A stretch of 64,000 bases of DNA from Bacillota bacterium (GTDB lineage Bacteria > Bacillota > SHA-98 > UBA4971): the NCBI GenBank assembly GCA_012516125.1, contig JAAYXB010000067.1, positions 22,582-86,581 on the forward strand. The letters are read 5' to 3'. The notes beneath the pieces were generated by a model. That model made no database searches and was not told where the DNA came from. It saw only the letters and a list, made by a program, of their open reading frames with translations. This document shows positions 1-9,500 of this stretch, in pieces; positions within the stretch are counted from its first letter, which is position 1; the number at the start of each line of letters is the position of its first letter. Both the position numbers and the translations under genes were made by a program.

Positions 1-4
1 CCTT

Positions 5-1948
5 TCAAAACGCCAGCACCCACTCGAGGTTGAGCGTGCGGTTCTGGCCCTCCTTGAACGATGCGTCCTCCTGTGTCCACCACGAATTCTTGAAGACTAC
101 GGCGACGGTAGACGACTTCCCAACCGCCAGGCGGAGCGTCGTCTCGAGGCCAGCCTCAGTCTTGCGCTGGATGGGCGCAGCCGACGGCTGCTCCTTGAAG
201 CTGTCGCTCGCCGTCCGGAAGAGCGTGAGCGTGCCCTGGAGCACCTTCGGGACGATCTGCCCGCTCGCCGTCACTTTCGTTGCCGCCGAGTCCGTGCGCG
301 TCCCGTCATCAACCGCCTCCTTCCGGGACATGTCGAGCCCGCCGCTCAGGCTCCAAGACCCGACCGGGGCTGAGCACGACGCCGAGATCCCCCTGACGCG
401 TGACGCCTTGCCCGAGACCCGGTCCTCAGACGACCCGGCCGAGTAGGTCCCCTGTATCGATAGCCTGCCCGCCGTCCCCAGGCTTATCTGGCCGGACGCG
501 CCCACCGACGCGGTGCCGGAGACCGAGTCCACGGTGCGCCGCGGCTGGTCGTCGCTTTGCTTGAGCTCGCCCTGGTAGGACGCGCGCACGTTCCACCCCG
601 CCGCGAGCGGATAGTGATAGGCCACCGCGAGGTTAGCGCGGTTCAGCGTGTAAGGCGCGGTGCCGTCGAGGTTGTCGCGGGTGAGAGCCGCGTTCACGTT
701 GAGGACGCCCTTTGCCGGGACCTTCGCCATGGCCCGCAGCCCATAGCGCAACACCCCGCCCCTCTGCGGCGAAAGCGACGCTGGCGTGCCGGGGAGTGGG
801 TAGCCTGCCTGGATCATCGCAAGGTCGAGGCCCAGGGACGACGACGCGAACGGCACGTCGAAATGGGCCGCAACGCCGCTGCCCGCCTCATCCCCGTCCT
901 TTGACGCCCCGTAGACCGCCTCGAAACCGAGGCTGGCCCTCCCGCCCACGCGCGCCTGGCCGCTCGCCCCGAGCATATAGTAGCCGTTAGCGCCCCCGAT
1001 GGAGAGGTAAGTCCCGCCCAGCACGAGGCCGCTCTTCGCCTTCCACCGCTCGGTGACGCCCGCCACGTCGTACACCGAAAGGCCTAACCCGCTCGAGCTA
1101 GCGATCTTGCCGTAGAACGCCGAGATATCGTGCTGTCCCGCAGGGACGCGGACCGCAGTGCTCGCCACGACACCCCGCACCTCGCGGCTTACCTGGAATA
1201 TCTCCGATGTCATGGGGATCGAACCGTAACCCGCGACGACGGACGACGCGCCGTGGCGCACTTCGAGGGAGTACTTGTCCAGGTAGGCGTTATAGTCACC
1301 GTAGCTGAAGAGCGGAGTCCCGCCAGGGTAGTTGGTTCCACGGCCCTGGAGCCGCAGGCGCACGTCGGAAGCTGCGACTTTCGCCTGCACCGTGAGGTCC
1401 AGCGTGTCCGTGGATTTGGAAATCGGGTACCACTCCGCCTTGAGAGTGTTCCTGCCTGCTACCTTGAGGCCTTCAAAGAACGGCTCGACCTCGAAGGTCC
1501 AGCGCACCTCGGCAAGGTTCCCGGCGCGGTCGCGGACGCCGAAGTAAACCTCATGCCTTCCCCGCGCGAGCGGCACGGCGGGCCTGTAGGTGATCCTGCC
1601 CGACGTCCTGGGCAGCCCGGCGAGCCAGGGCGACACGATGGCCTGGGAGGTGACGTCTGCTTTGTCCACGGCAAGGTGAAAGGTGGCCTCGTCTATGCCG
1701 GAGCTTGTGTCCTCAAAGGCCGCCTCAATGAGAGGCCTGCCCGTGGTTACAGTCGCACCCTGCATCGGCGAGACGACCGTCACGACCGGCGGGAATACGT
1801 CGGAGGCCATGTCGACCGGCAGGGGCTGCGATAGCTCCTCGGCCTGTCGCGCCTCCTGGGCGTGGCCAAGGGGCGCCAGGAACGTAATGTAGGCAAGAAG
1901 AAGGGCCGCGATCATCGCTATATGGATGTTGAGCCGCACGGCCTTCAT
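5..1948 (-). CDS. Ig-like domain plus beta-barrel outer-membrane-type protein
   Basis: A 647-residue secreted protein. It starts with a signal peptide (MKAVRLNIHI followed by a hydrophobic stretch ending near GHAQ), then an Ig-like domain at about residues 55-155 (VVTVVSPMQGATV ... RDRAGNLAEVRW). From about residue 165 there is a long run of alternating short strands rich in Gly, Ser, Tyr and Trp. The chain ends in a terminal Phe (LEWVLAF), the C-terminal signature of many outer membrane barrels. I chose ATG 1948 because GGAGG lies 9 bases upstream; the frame is open to 2170, but that extension runs through a palindromic repeat element and is not credible protein. Function is unknown; a surface or porin-like role is inferred. 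The barrel reading rests on sequence texture, not on a named family. Confidence 0.75.
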   Translation of the reverse strand: MKAVRLNIHIAMIAALLLAYITFLAPLGHAQEARQAEELSQPLPVDMASDVFPPVVTVVSPMQGATVTTGRPLIEAAFEDTSSGIDEATFHLAVDKADVTSQAIVSPWLAGLPRTSGRITYRPAVPLARGRHEVYFGVRDRAGNLAEVRWTFEVEPFFEGLKVAGRNTLKAEWYPISKSTDTLDLTVQAKVAASDVRLRLQGRGTNYPGGTPLFSYGDYNAYLDKYSLEVRHGASSVVAGYGSIPMTSEIFQVSREVRGVVASTAVRVPAGQHDISAFYGKIASSSGLGLSVYDVAGVTERWKAKSGLVLGGTYLSIGGANGYYMLGASGQARVGGRASLGFEAVYGASKDGDEAGSGVAAHFDVPFASSSLGLDLAMIQAGYPLPGTPASLSPQRGGVLRYGLRAMAKVPAKGVLNVNAALTRDNLDGTAPYTLNRANLAVAYHYPLAAGWNVRASYQGELKQSDDQPRRTVDSVSGTASVGASGQISLGTAGRLSIQGTYSAGSSEDRVSGKASRVRGISASCSAPVGSWSLSGGLDMSRKEAVDDGTRTDSAATKVTASGQIVPKVLQGTLTLFRTASDSFKEQPSAAPIQRKTEAGLETTLRLAVGKSSTVAVVFKNSWWTQEDASFKEGQNRTLNLEWVLAF

Positions 1949-2048
1949 TGAGAACGCCTCCGATCCAGTTTCATTGCGGTCGTAGCTGACGTCACCGGCA
2001 GGCTGCCGATCGTCGTCTGGAGATCCCCCTCCGCAGACTGTTGCCCGA

Positions 2049-2174
2049 CTAAGTGAGGGTGCATTAGTCCTCGCCCCTCTTCCAGTAGTTGCCGGGTTGC
2101 CGGTGTTGCACTCTGTCTTTGAGTCACCGGCAACCCCTCCCAAAAGTCGGGAGCATTTTTGCACCCCCACTTAG
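2049..2174. repeat. Palindromic MITE-like element, copy 1
   Basis: A 126-bp element bounded by 14-bp terminal inverted repeats (CTAAGTGAGGGTGC at 2049-2062 and GCACCCCCACTTAG at 2161-2174, one mismatch). It contains a second inverted pair, GGGTTGCCGGTG and CACCGGCAACCC. Related copies occur at 21955-22157 and 43167-43292. It lies just upstream of the outer-membrane-type gene and supplies a spurious 5' extension of that reading frame. Confidence 0.85.
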
Positions 2175-2316
2175 CACGCTGACAACACACTGGAGTGCCG
2201 CCAGAACGACCGACCTATCGACGCAGGATCTCTCTACACCCCGCCCTGAAGTCGGCGGTGTTCTCCCGCTCTTCGCGTGCCGAAACCCCCCTACTTGGGC
2301 AAGCCAATAAACCCCG

Positions 2317-2469
2317 TCATCCCAGGTAGTCGGTGAGCCGAACAAGAATTGCGGTCAAGACTATTGCTATAATGATGCCTGCGAAACTCCACGTCCATGT
2401 TAAGATGCGACTCCGATTCGTGAGTAACTGCCTGTACCACCAGCGTCGCAGCATTAACCAGGGTCTCAT
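2317..2469 (-). CDS. Small single-span membrane protein
   Basis: A 50-residue ORF starting MRPWLMLRRWWYRQ, with an Arg/Trp-rich N-terminus and one hydrophobic helix at about residues 28-42 (AGIIIAIVLTAILV). GGGGTGA sits 7-8 bases upstream of the ATG. The start overlaps the stop of an upstream reading frame in an ATGA arrangement, suggesting translational coupling. I do not recognise a family. The basic N-terminus suggests an N-in inner membrane peptide. It could be chance, but the ribosome binding site, coupled start and clean hydrophobic span favour a real gene. Confidence 0.5.
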   Translation of the reverse strand: MRPWLMLRRWWYRQLLTNRSRILTWTWSFAGIIIAIVLTAILVRLTDYLG

Positions 2470-2620
2470 CTTTCAGTCACCCCGGCTTGTTTGAGTTCCT
2501 CCAGCAGGGCCTGCACTACGCCGCCATCAAACAGGATGAGGTAAGAGGCCGGCTCTTCACCTGCTGGGCGAGATCGGTTCTAGATTCTTAGAGACCACCA
2601 GGAGTGCGTTGCCTTCCGAC
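2466..2620 (-). pseudogene. Possible frameshifted gene remnant upstream of the small membrane protein
   Basis: Two overlapping minus-strand frames read as consecutive pieces of one protein. The first contains GNALLVVSKNLEPISPSR and then a stop; the second contains EEPASYLILFDGGVVQALL and ends ...KQAGVTER, overlapping the next ATG as ATGA. Neither piece has a convincing start. One frame change between them would give a coherent segment of about 50 residues with strand-like LLVVS and YLILFDG. I infer a decayed gene or a sequencing frameshift; the parent family is not recognised. Confidence 0.35.
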
Positions 2621-2626
2621 CTAGTT

Positions 2627-2654
2627 AGAGGGCAGGCCTGAAGGCCTGCCCTCT
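2627..2654 (-). terminator. Strong hairpin downstream of the lipoprotein gene
   Basis: A near-perfect inverted repeat (AGAGGGCAGGCCT and its complement, very short loop) 50 bases past the lipoprotein stop. There is no T-run, so it may be a bidirectional or RNA-stabilising hairpin rather than a classical intrinsic terminator. Confidence 0.6.
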
Positions 2655-2704
2655 TCGGCCCGGGCCGTTTCGCCACCCTACGGCCCAATCAGTGCGTATC
2701 GATC

Positions 2705-3334
2705 TTAGCGTCCCAGCTTCGGAGCGCCAACCCCAAAACCGAAGCCTCTGGTCTCGGCGGCCTGCACCCGTGCGATCGCACCTTCCATCTGAACCGACTC
2801 AAACGTGATGGTCATGGCTGTGGCTTTCCACTCTCCGCTGATCTTCGCGAAGTGCCACGTGATGGTGCCGTTGTCCGTCTTCAGCCGGTCGATGCCGAGT
2901 TTACTCGAGCTCTCGTAGACCTCGTGCGTCTGGGTTACGATGGCCCCCGTCGCCGTGATGTTCGAGAACGTCTGCGTGCCGAGCACGAGATCTAGTGCGT
3001 AGCCCCAGCCCCCCTGGTCGGCAGGCTTCCGCCAGTTGAGCTGGTTCTCCTCATCCGCCCGCAGCTCACCCTCAAGCTTGGCGAAGTCCTTCGTGTAAGA
3101 CTGTCCGCCCTCTTGAAGCGTCAGTTTGAAGCCCGCGCCCGACAGGCACGCCAGCATCCCGTCGACGTCATAGGCCTCCACCGCGTCCTCGAAACCATCG
3201 ATGACCTCGCCGATGGCCGCCTTGATGGCCCCCTCATCGATGGGCGGGGGCGCCTGCCCGCCGCCGCCGATGCAGCCGGAGACCGTGACGAGGGCTAATG
3301 CTGTGATTGCCAACAGCAAGACTCGTCTTGTCAT
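2705..3334 (-). CDS. Lipoprotein with NTF2-like fold suspected
   Basis: A 209-residue protein with a lipoprotein signal peptide ending in the lipobox VSGC (Cys21), then a Gly/Pro linker. The C-terminal domain (about 35-190) has the helix-helix-cone texture of NTF2/SnoaL-like domains (IGEVIDGFEDAVEAYDVDGM ... ITWHFAKISGEWKAT). GGAGGG precedes the ATG. It lies 176 bases after the giant Ig-repeat gene in the same direction, so co-expression is likely. The last residues, RGFGFGVGAPKLGR, share GFGFG with the C-terminus of that giant neighbour. A membrane-anchored partner of the surface protein is inferred; the fold assignment is by texture only. Confidence 0.75.
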   Translation of the reverse strand: MTRRVLLLAITALALVTVSGCIGGGGQAPPPIDEGAIKAAIGEVIDGFEDAVEAYDVDGMLACLSGAGFKLTLQEGGQSYTKDFAKLEGELRADEENQLNWRKPADQGGWGYALDLVLGTQTFSNITATGAIVTQTHEVYESSSKLGIDRLKTDNGTITWHFAKISGEWKATAMTITFESVQMEGAIARVQAAETRGFGFGVGAPKLGR

Positions 3335-3510
3335 GTATCCATACCCTCCTTGACTCAGGGTCGCTCATCTTCCACCCTACCATGCCCGGGAGCGGGGCGG
3401 GCGGCGGGGCCAGGCCGGACGCCCGACCCCGCCGTTTACTTCCCCGTCCCCTCCCGCAGCAGGCTCATCCTGGGCTGCGAGAGGTTCAAGCTACCGGACT
3501 TTGGAGGCCT

Positions 3511-6500
3511 TTAGTCAGACTCCTCGGGGAATCTCAGCCTGCCGAAGCCGAAGCCCTCGCGGTACAGCTCCACCTTGAAGCAGGCGTGGACTCTCGTCTC
3601 GTTGCCGACGACGTCCCTGGCTTTGATCTCGATCGAGTGCCACTTGTCATCGGTGGCCTCGAATGGGAGGTTCACCACGTAGTAGAGCGTACCGCCCACT
3701 ATCGCGGTGGGTGCGACCCATTCGCCCTCGTCGATCTTTAGCCACACCTTGGCCTGGTCGACACCCGAGCCACTGTCGAACAGGTCGGCGAGGATCGTGG
3801 ACGCCGTCGTGATGTTGAGCCTTGCGCCGTTCTCCGGGTTGATGAGCGTGATGACCGGCGCTACCGTGTCCACCAGGACCTCCGCCGGGCCAGCCCAGGC
3901 GCTTGCATTACGCAAGGCGTCGAGCGCCCTGACCTTGAGGTTGTGCCGCCCGTCAGCAAGCGGGGGCGCTGTGTAGCTGGTCACGTTGCCGACGTTCACC
4001 GCAGCACCGCCGTCAAGCGACACTTCGTAGCTTGCGACATCACCCGTCGAAGCCGTCCATGTCCAGGTTGGCGTGTTGTCGTTTGTTGGCGTCGACACGG
4101 CCAGGTTCGTCGGCACGTCAGGGGCGGTCGTGTCGATGGTCACGTAGCCCGCAGGAGACCACGCGCTCTCCTGCCCGAAGGCATCCTTCGCCTTCACGCG
4201 CAGCGCGTATGTCCCGTCGGCGAGGTCCGTACTGTACGTCCAGCTCGTGACGTTGCCGACCCAACCTTCGTAGATCACCGAGCCTCCGCCGTTGTCCGGG
4301 ATAGGTTCACCGGTGCTGAGCTCGACATAGTAGCTATCTACGCCGATGCCCGCGTCACTGGCGGCAGCCCACGTCCAGGCCGGCCGCTTGTTGGTCGTCG
4401 GGCTTGGCGTGCTGGGGGTGCCAGGCGCGCTCGGCCCGCTCGCATCTTGCGTCGAGTGCACGATGTTAGACCATCCGCTGGGGATCGGCTCCGACGCATC
4501 CATATCGATGGCGCGGACCCTGTAGTGGTAGGTCACACCGTCGCTCAGTGAGTCGAATGTCTTGGACGTGCCTGTTACGTTCTCGTCCTCGGCGGTGATC
4601 GTCGCGAACGTCGAGTCAGTCGAGCACTGCACGTGGTACCTGTCAGCACCGGACACCGCACCCCACGACACCGTGTTGGACGTGCCCTGCGTGAATTCGG
4701 GCTCGGCTGCCATCACCGGCGCCGCGAGCGGGTTCGGGTCCTGCGTAGAGGAGGTCGGTTCGGACCACTCGCTCACGTTGCCGGCCGCATCCTTGGCCCT
4801 GACCCTGTAGTAGTAGGTCTGGCCAGGAGCAAGGCCTGTGAACGTCGCGGAGGTCACACCCGCCTCAACGCTCTGGATCGGCGAACCGGCCGGGAACTCG
4901 GCGCTCGTGCTCATTTGCACGTCGTACCCGGCAAGTCCGGATACCGCGTCTGCCACTCCGCTGTCAGCCACAGCACCCCAGGATACCGCGTTGGACGTGC
5001 CAGGCGTATATTGGGGCTCAGTCTCCATGGTTGGTACCGGCGGGGCAGTCCGGTCCACGATCGCCGGCAGCGACCACGGCGACCAGTATTCGTCGTCACC
5101 CTCGTTACCGACCTTGTCGATGGCGCGGGCGCGGACCATCCAGCGTCCCTCAGGCGCGTCACTCGCGGTGTAAGTGGTGACTTCGCCAGGCAGCACCTCG
5201 TCGTCCGTGCCCCCCGTGCCATCCGGAGCCAGGTACGAGAGTTCGAGCCTGTATGCCCCGATACCCGACACTTCGTCGATCGCCGTCTGCCACTGGAATG
5301 TCAGCACGTCGCCGTTGGTGACGAGCGGCGTGATGGTCGGCATCGAACCGATCGGGAACGGCGGGCTCGCGTCCTGCGTCGAGTTGACTATGTTGGACCA
5401 GAAGCTCACGTTGTTGAGTTCGTCGATAGCCCGGACTCTGTAGTAGTAGGTCACGCCGTCCTGCAGGCCCGCGAACTCCTTGAACGTTCCGGTCACGGTG
5501 TCGTCTTGAAAGTCCACTGTAGTGAATGTCGAGTCGCTCGAGCACTGCACATGGTAGCGTGCCTCGCCTGAGACATCGCCCCATGACACCGTGTTGGCGA
5601 GACCCTGAGTGAACTCGGGCTCAGCCGCCATCACGGGTGCGTCGGGAGCCGTGGCGTCGATGGTCACCGTCGGGAAGACGAGCAGCGTCTCGTTCCCTGC
5701 GTTGTCAACGCCCACTACGAGTAGCACGTGCTCACCATCGGCCAGGTCGGAGCTGGGTGTGAACGAGTTCTCGGTCGTCCAGCCCGCCGCCTCGCCATCT
5801 AGGGTCACCATATAACCCCTCACGCCGGATACCTCATCCGAACCGCTCCACTGCCACGTGGGCCTCGGGTCCGGAGTCACTACCGGCTCATCTGGCGAGA
5901 CAGCATCAAGCTCGGGACCGGTCCTGTCCACGATCGTCTGGACCTCGTTGGACTCGTCGCTGTCATTGCCGGCAGCATCATAGGCAACCACCTTGCCCAT
6001 GATCACGTCACCGTCAGACGCATCGCTGATGTCCAGCGTGTAGGTCTGCACCGTCAGATCAGGCACCGAGTGCCAGTTGCTGCCACCGTCAACGCTATAG
6101 AAGAAGTCATACTTCACCGCGTCGGTCACCTGCGACCAAATGAAGATGACCTCATCAGCGTTAGTGAACTCCGGCAGCGGGAGCATCGCAGGAGCCGCTG
6201 GCGGAGTCGTGTCGATCACCACATACCCGGCCTCCGACAGGGCACTCTCGTTGTCCAGGTCGTCGAGCGAGCTCACCTGCAGGTGGTGCTGGCCGTCTCC
6301 AAGCGCCTCATCCTCAGGGACTGTGTAGCTGGGCGCTGTCACGTTGTCAACGAGCTCATCGTCCAGATACACGTTGTAGCTCGCCGCTCCCTCAACGCCA
6401 GCCCACGTCCAGGTGGGCGTCGTGTCGTTGGTCGGGCTCGCCGTCTGCGGCATCCCAGGCACATCAGGCGGAGTAGTGTCGACGGTCACCGTCGCAAGAG

Positions 6501-9500
6501 TGACCTCACCACCCTCGTTCCCGACATTGTCAACGCCCTTCACCTTCAGCACATGGTCGCCATCAGGGAGGTCTGCGCCTGGCGTGAAGGAAGTGTCAGT
6601 CGTCCAGATGGGCGCTTCTCCGTCAAGAGTCACCCAGTAGCCTTTCACTCCCGTGCCGCTTCCATCGTCGCCGCTCCAGGTCCACGTCGGCCTCGGATTG
6701 TTGGTACGCGACGTCGGGGGTGCACCCGCAGTCACCGTCGGACCCGTGGTGTCGATCGTCACGTAGCCGATTACGGACCAGTCACTCTCCTGGCCGAGGG
6801 CATCTTTCGCCTTCACCTGAAGTCCGTACTGGCCGTCAGCGACTATGACCCCAGCCGGAACTGTCCAGGTGGTGGTGTTGCCGATCCAACCCTCCCAAGG
6901 TGTCCCGCCGCCTGTATACCAGAAGTAGACGTAGTAGTTAGCGACGCCAGATCCGGTGTCAACAGCGGGGGTCCATGTCCAGGTTGGAGTCGTGTCATTG
7001 GTCGGGCTCGCCGTCTCAGGGGTCCCCGGAGCAGTCGGCGCGCTCGCGTCCTGCGTCGATGAGACGATGTTGGACCACAGGCTCACCCTGCCACCGTATG
7101 CAATGGCCTGCACACGGTAGTAGTAGGTGTGCCCGTCTTCGAGGTCGAATGTTGCCGAGGTAGTTCCGGCGGGGACCAGACTCGACATCGAGACAATGCC
7201 GAAGGACGGATCCTCGGATACCTCGACATTGTAATACTGCTCGTTGTCAACATCGCTCCAGCTCACCGTGTTCTGGGTGCCCTGAGTGAATTCAGGCTCG
7301 GCGTTCATGCCCGGGGCGTACGCTTGCCGGACCTCGAACACCCACTCGTAAGAGCCGGAGTTTCCAGCCACATCGTAAGCACTGACATGGGCCGTATAGG
7401 TCCCGTCAGCAAGATCGAGCCCGATAGGCTGTGTGAATACAGCCTCTCCAGTTTCCGGATCCCAGGACTGAAGCTGCAGTTCCCACGGGATCATGCCAGG
7501 CCCGTCGATGTAGCACTCCAGCGAGTCTCCATCGACCCCGCTACCTTCTGTCCCGTCGCCGGCGAGGGGATCGGTGATGGTGACATGGATCTCGGTCCAC
7601 TTGTCCCACGTGGTGGTTTCCTCAGCCGGATAGGGATTGCTGAAGGTCGGCGGAGTGGTGTCCACGGTGAACGTCCAGGAGTAGGGATCCGGGTTATCCG
7701 TGTTGTTGCCTGCGCGGTCGAACGCGGTGAGCCGCACCGTCCACGTGCCGTCGTTGGGCAGCGTAACGGGAGTTCCGGGCCAGCTCTCGCCCTTGATTTG
7801 CCCGGTGAGAGCACCGACGGATGGCCCAGTTATGGCGGGCACGCTCGTCCACGTCGCCCCGTCGTCCGCATCCTGGTATCTCATCCACGGATTGAGCGGA
7901 GGAGCGATGGCAAACCCGGACCTGTCGTCAGCATAGTCCGCAGTGAACGTCACCTGGCGGCTGTTCAATAGCCCGGTCGGCGCGCCGTTCATGAGCGTGG
8001 GCTTGCCGGTGTCAAGGGTGAACGTATCGGCTGTATATCCGCCTTCGCTACCTCCGCCACCATACGCGCCGCTTGTATTGCCCGCCCTGTCGACGGACCA
8101 AACGCGCACCTGGTAGTCTCCGTCGGGTGATAGGGCATCAGAAGCGGGTATCGTGAAGCTAAGACCCGTGATGCCCGTGTAAGGGCCGCGGATCATCGCA
8201 GCGCCTCCGCCGGTCGTCCAGACCTCCAGTATGTAGCTTGCGATGCCCGAGCCGCCCGGGTCGGACCCCTCCGTCCAGGTGAAAGTCGGCGTCGTATCGT
8301 TGGTGAACTCCGGTGCCGTCACAGACCCTGGAGGATTGGGCGCCGTCAGGTCTACTGTGAAGTACCACGTCAGGCTCGCGACATTCTGCGCGAGGTCGCG
8401 CACCGTGATGTCGACCTTGTGCGTCCCTTCCGCGAGCGGGCCGACATTCTTGGTGATGTTGCCGGTGAGCGCACCGTCGTCAGGCTCACCGTCGGGCGTA
8501 ATGTCTGTGCCGTTCAGCTTGAACACATTGGGCGACCAAGTCTTGTCATACCCGCTTGCGCCTGCGCCGCTATCCGTGAATCTCACAGACAGGGTCGGGC
8601 TCGCGTTGCTGATGTAGCCCGTCGGCGACTCGTTGTCGAGCACCGGGTCGGTCGTGTCAAACTTGAACGTGTCGGACCCGTACGTCTCGCTCACGTTGGT
8701 CGCCTTGTCCACCGACCACACCCGGATCTCGTAGGCGCGGTCTGTCGGGAGCGGGTCTGGCAAGGTCCACTGGAAGCCGGGGTCGCCGCTCTCGTCGGTC
8801 ACCGCGACATATGGCCCGAGGACCCGCGCCCCACCGCTCCATATCTCGACGTTGTAGCTCCCAACGCCCGAGCCAGTCGGCGGTGCAGCATCTTCACCCG
8901 GATCTGTCCCGAGGTCCCACGAGAACGCCGGTGTAGGATCATTCGTTTGGTCGGGGGCCGTCACACCAGTTGGGGTATCCGGCGGGAGCGTGTCCACAAA
9001 GAAGTCCCACGTCAGATTCGCACTATTCCCTGCCAGGTCCTCAACCGCGATGTAGACGGTGTGTGACCCCTGGCCAAGATCCGACGTGATCTGCTTGGTG
9101 ATGTACCCCAGCGTATCCCCGGCGTTCGGCTCCGAATCGGGGTCGCCCAAGGGGCTTCCGTCGAGGGTGAACGACGTTGGCGAGTCGGCCTTGTCATACC
9201 CGCTGGCCGGGTATCCGAGGTCTCTGAACCTCACCGATAACAACGGAGTCGCGTCGTTGATGAAGCCCGTGGGCAACTGCTGGTCGAGCATCAGCGGGTT
9301 TGTCGTGATGTCCACCCCGAAAGTCGTACTGCCGTAGCCGGTACTCCTGTTGCCCGCTACGTCTACGGAGTAGACGCGCACCTCATAGATCTCTTCTGTG
9401 AGCGCGTCAGGCAGCGTCCACTGCACGCCGAGAGTGCCGCCATCCTGGTCGGTCACGCCGGTGTATGTCTTCTCGGCGGACGCGCCACCGCTTACCCATA

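Noticed and set aside
1949..2170. N-terminal 74-codon extension of the outer-membrane-type protein
   Set aside because: It is the translation of the MITE-like element; the same peptide appears at the other copies, and a signal peptide with ribosome binding site begins at 1948.
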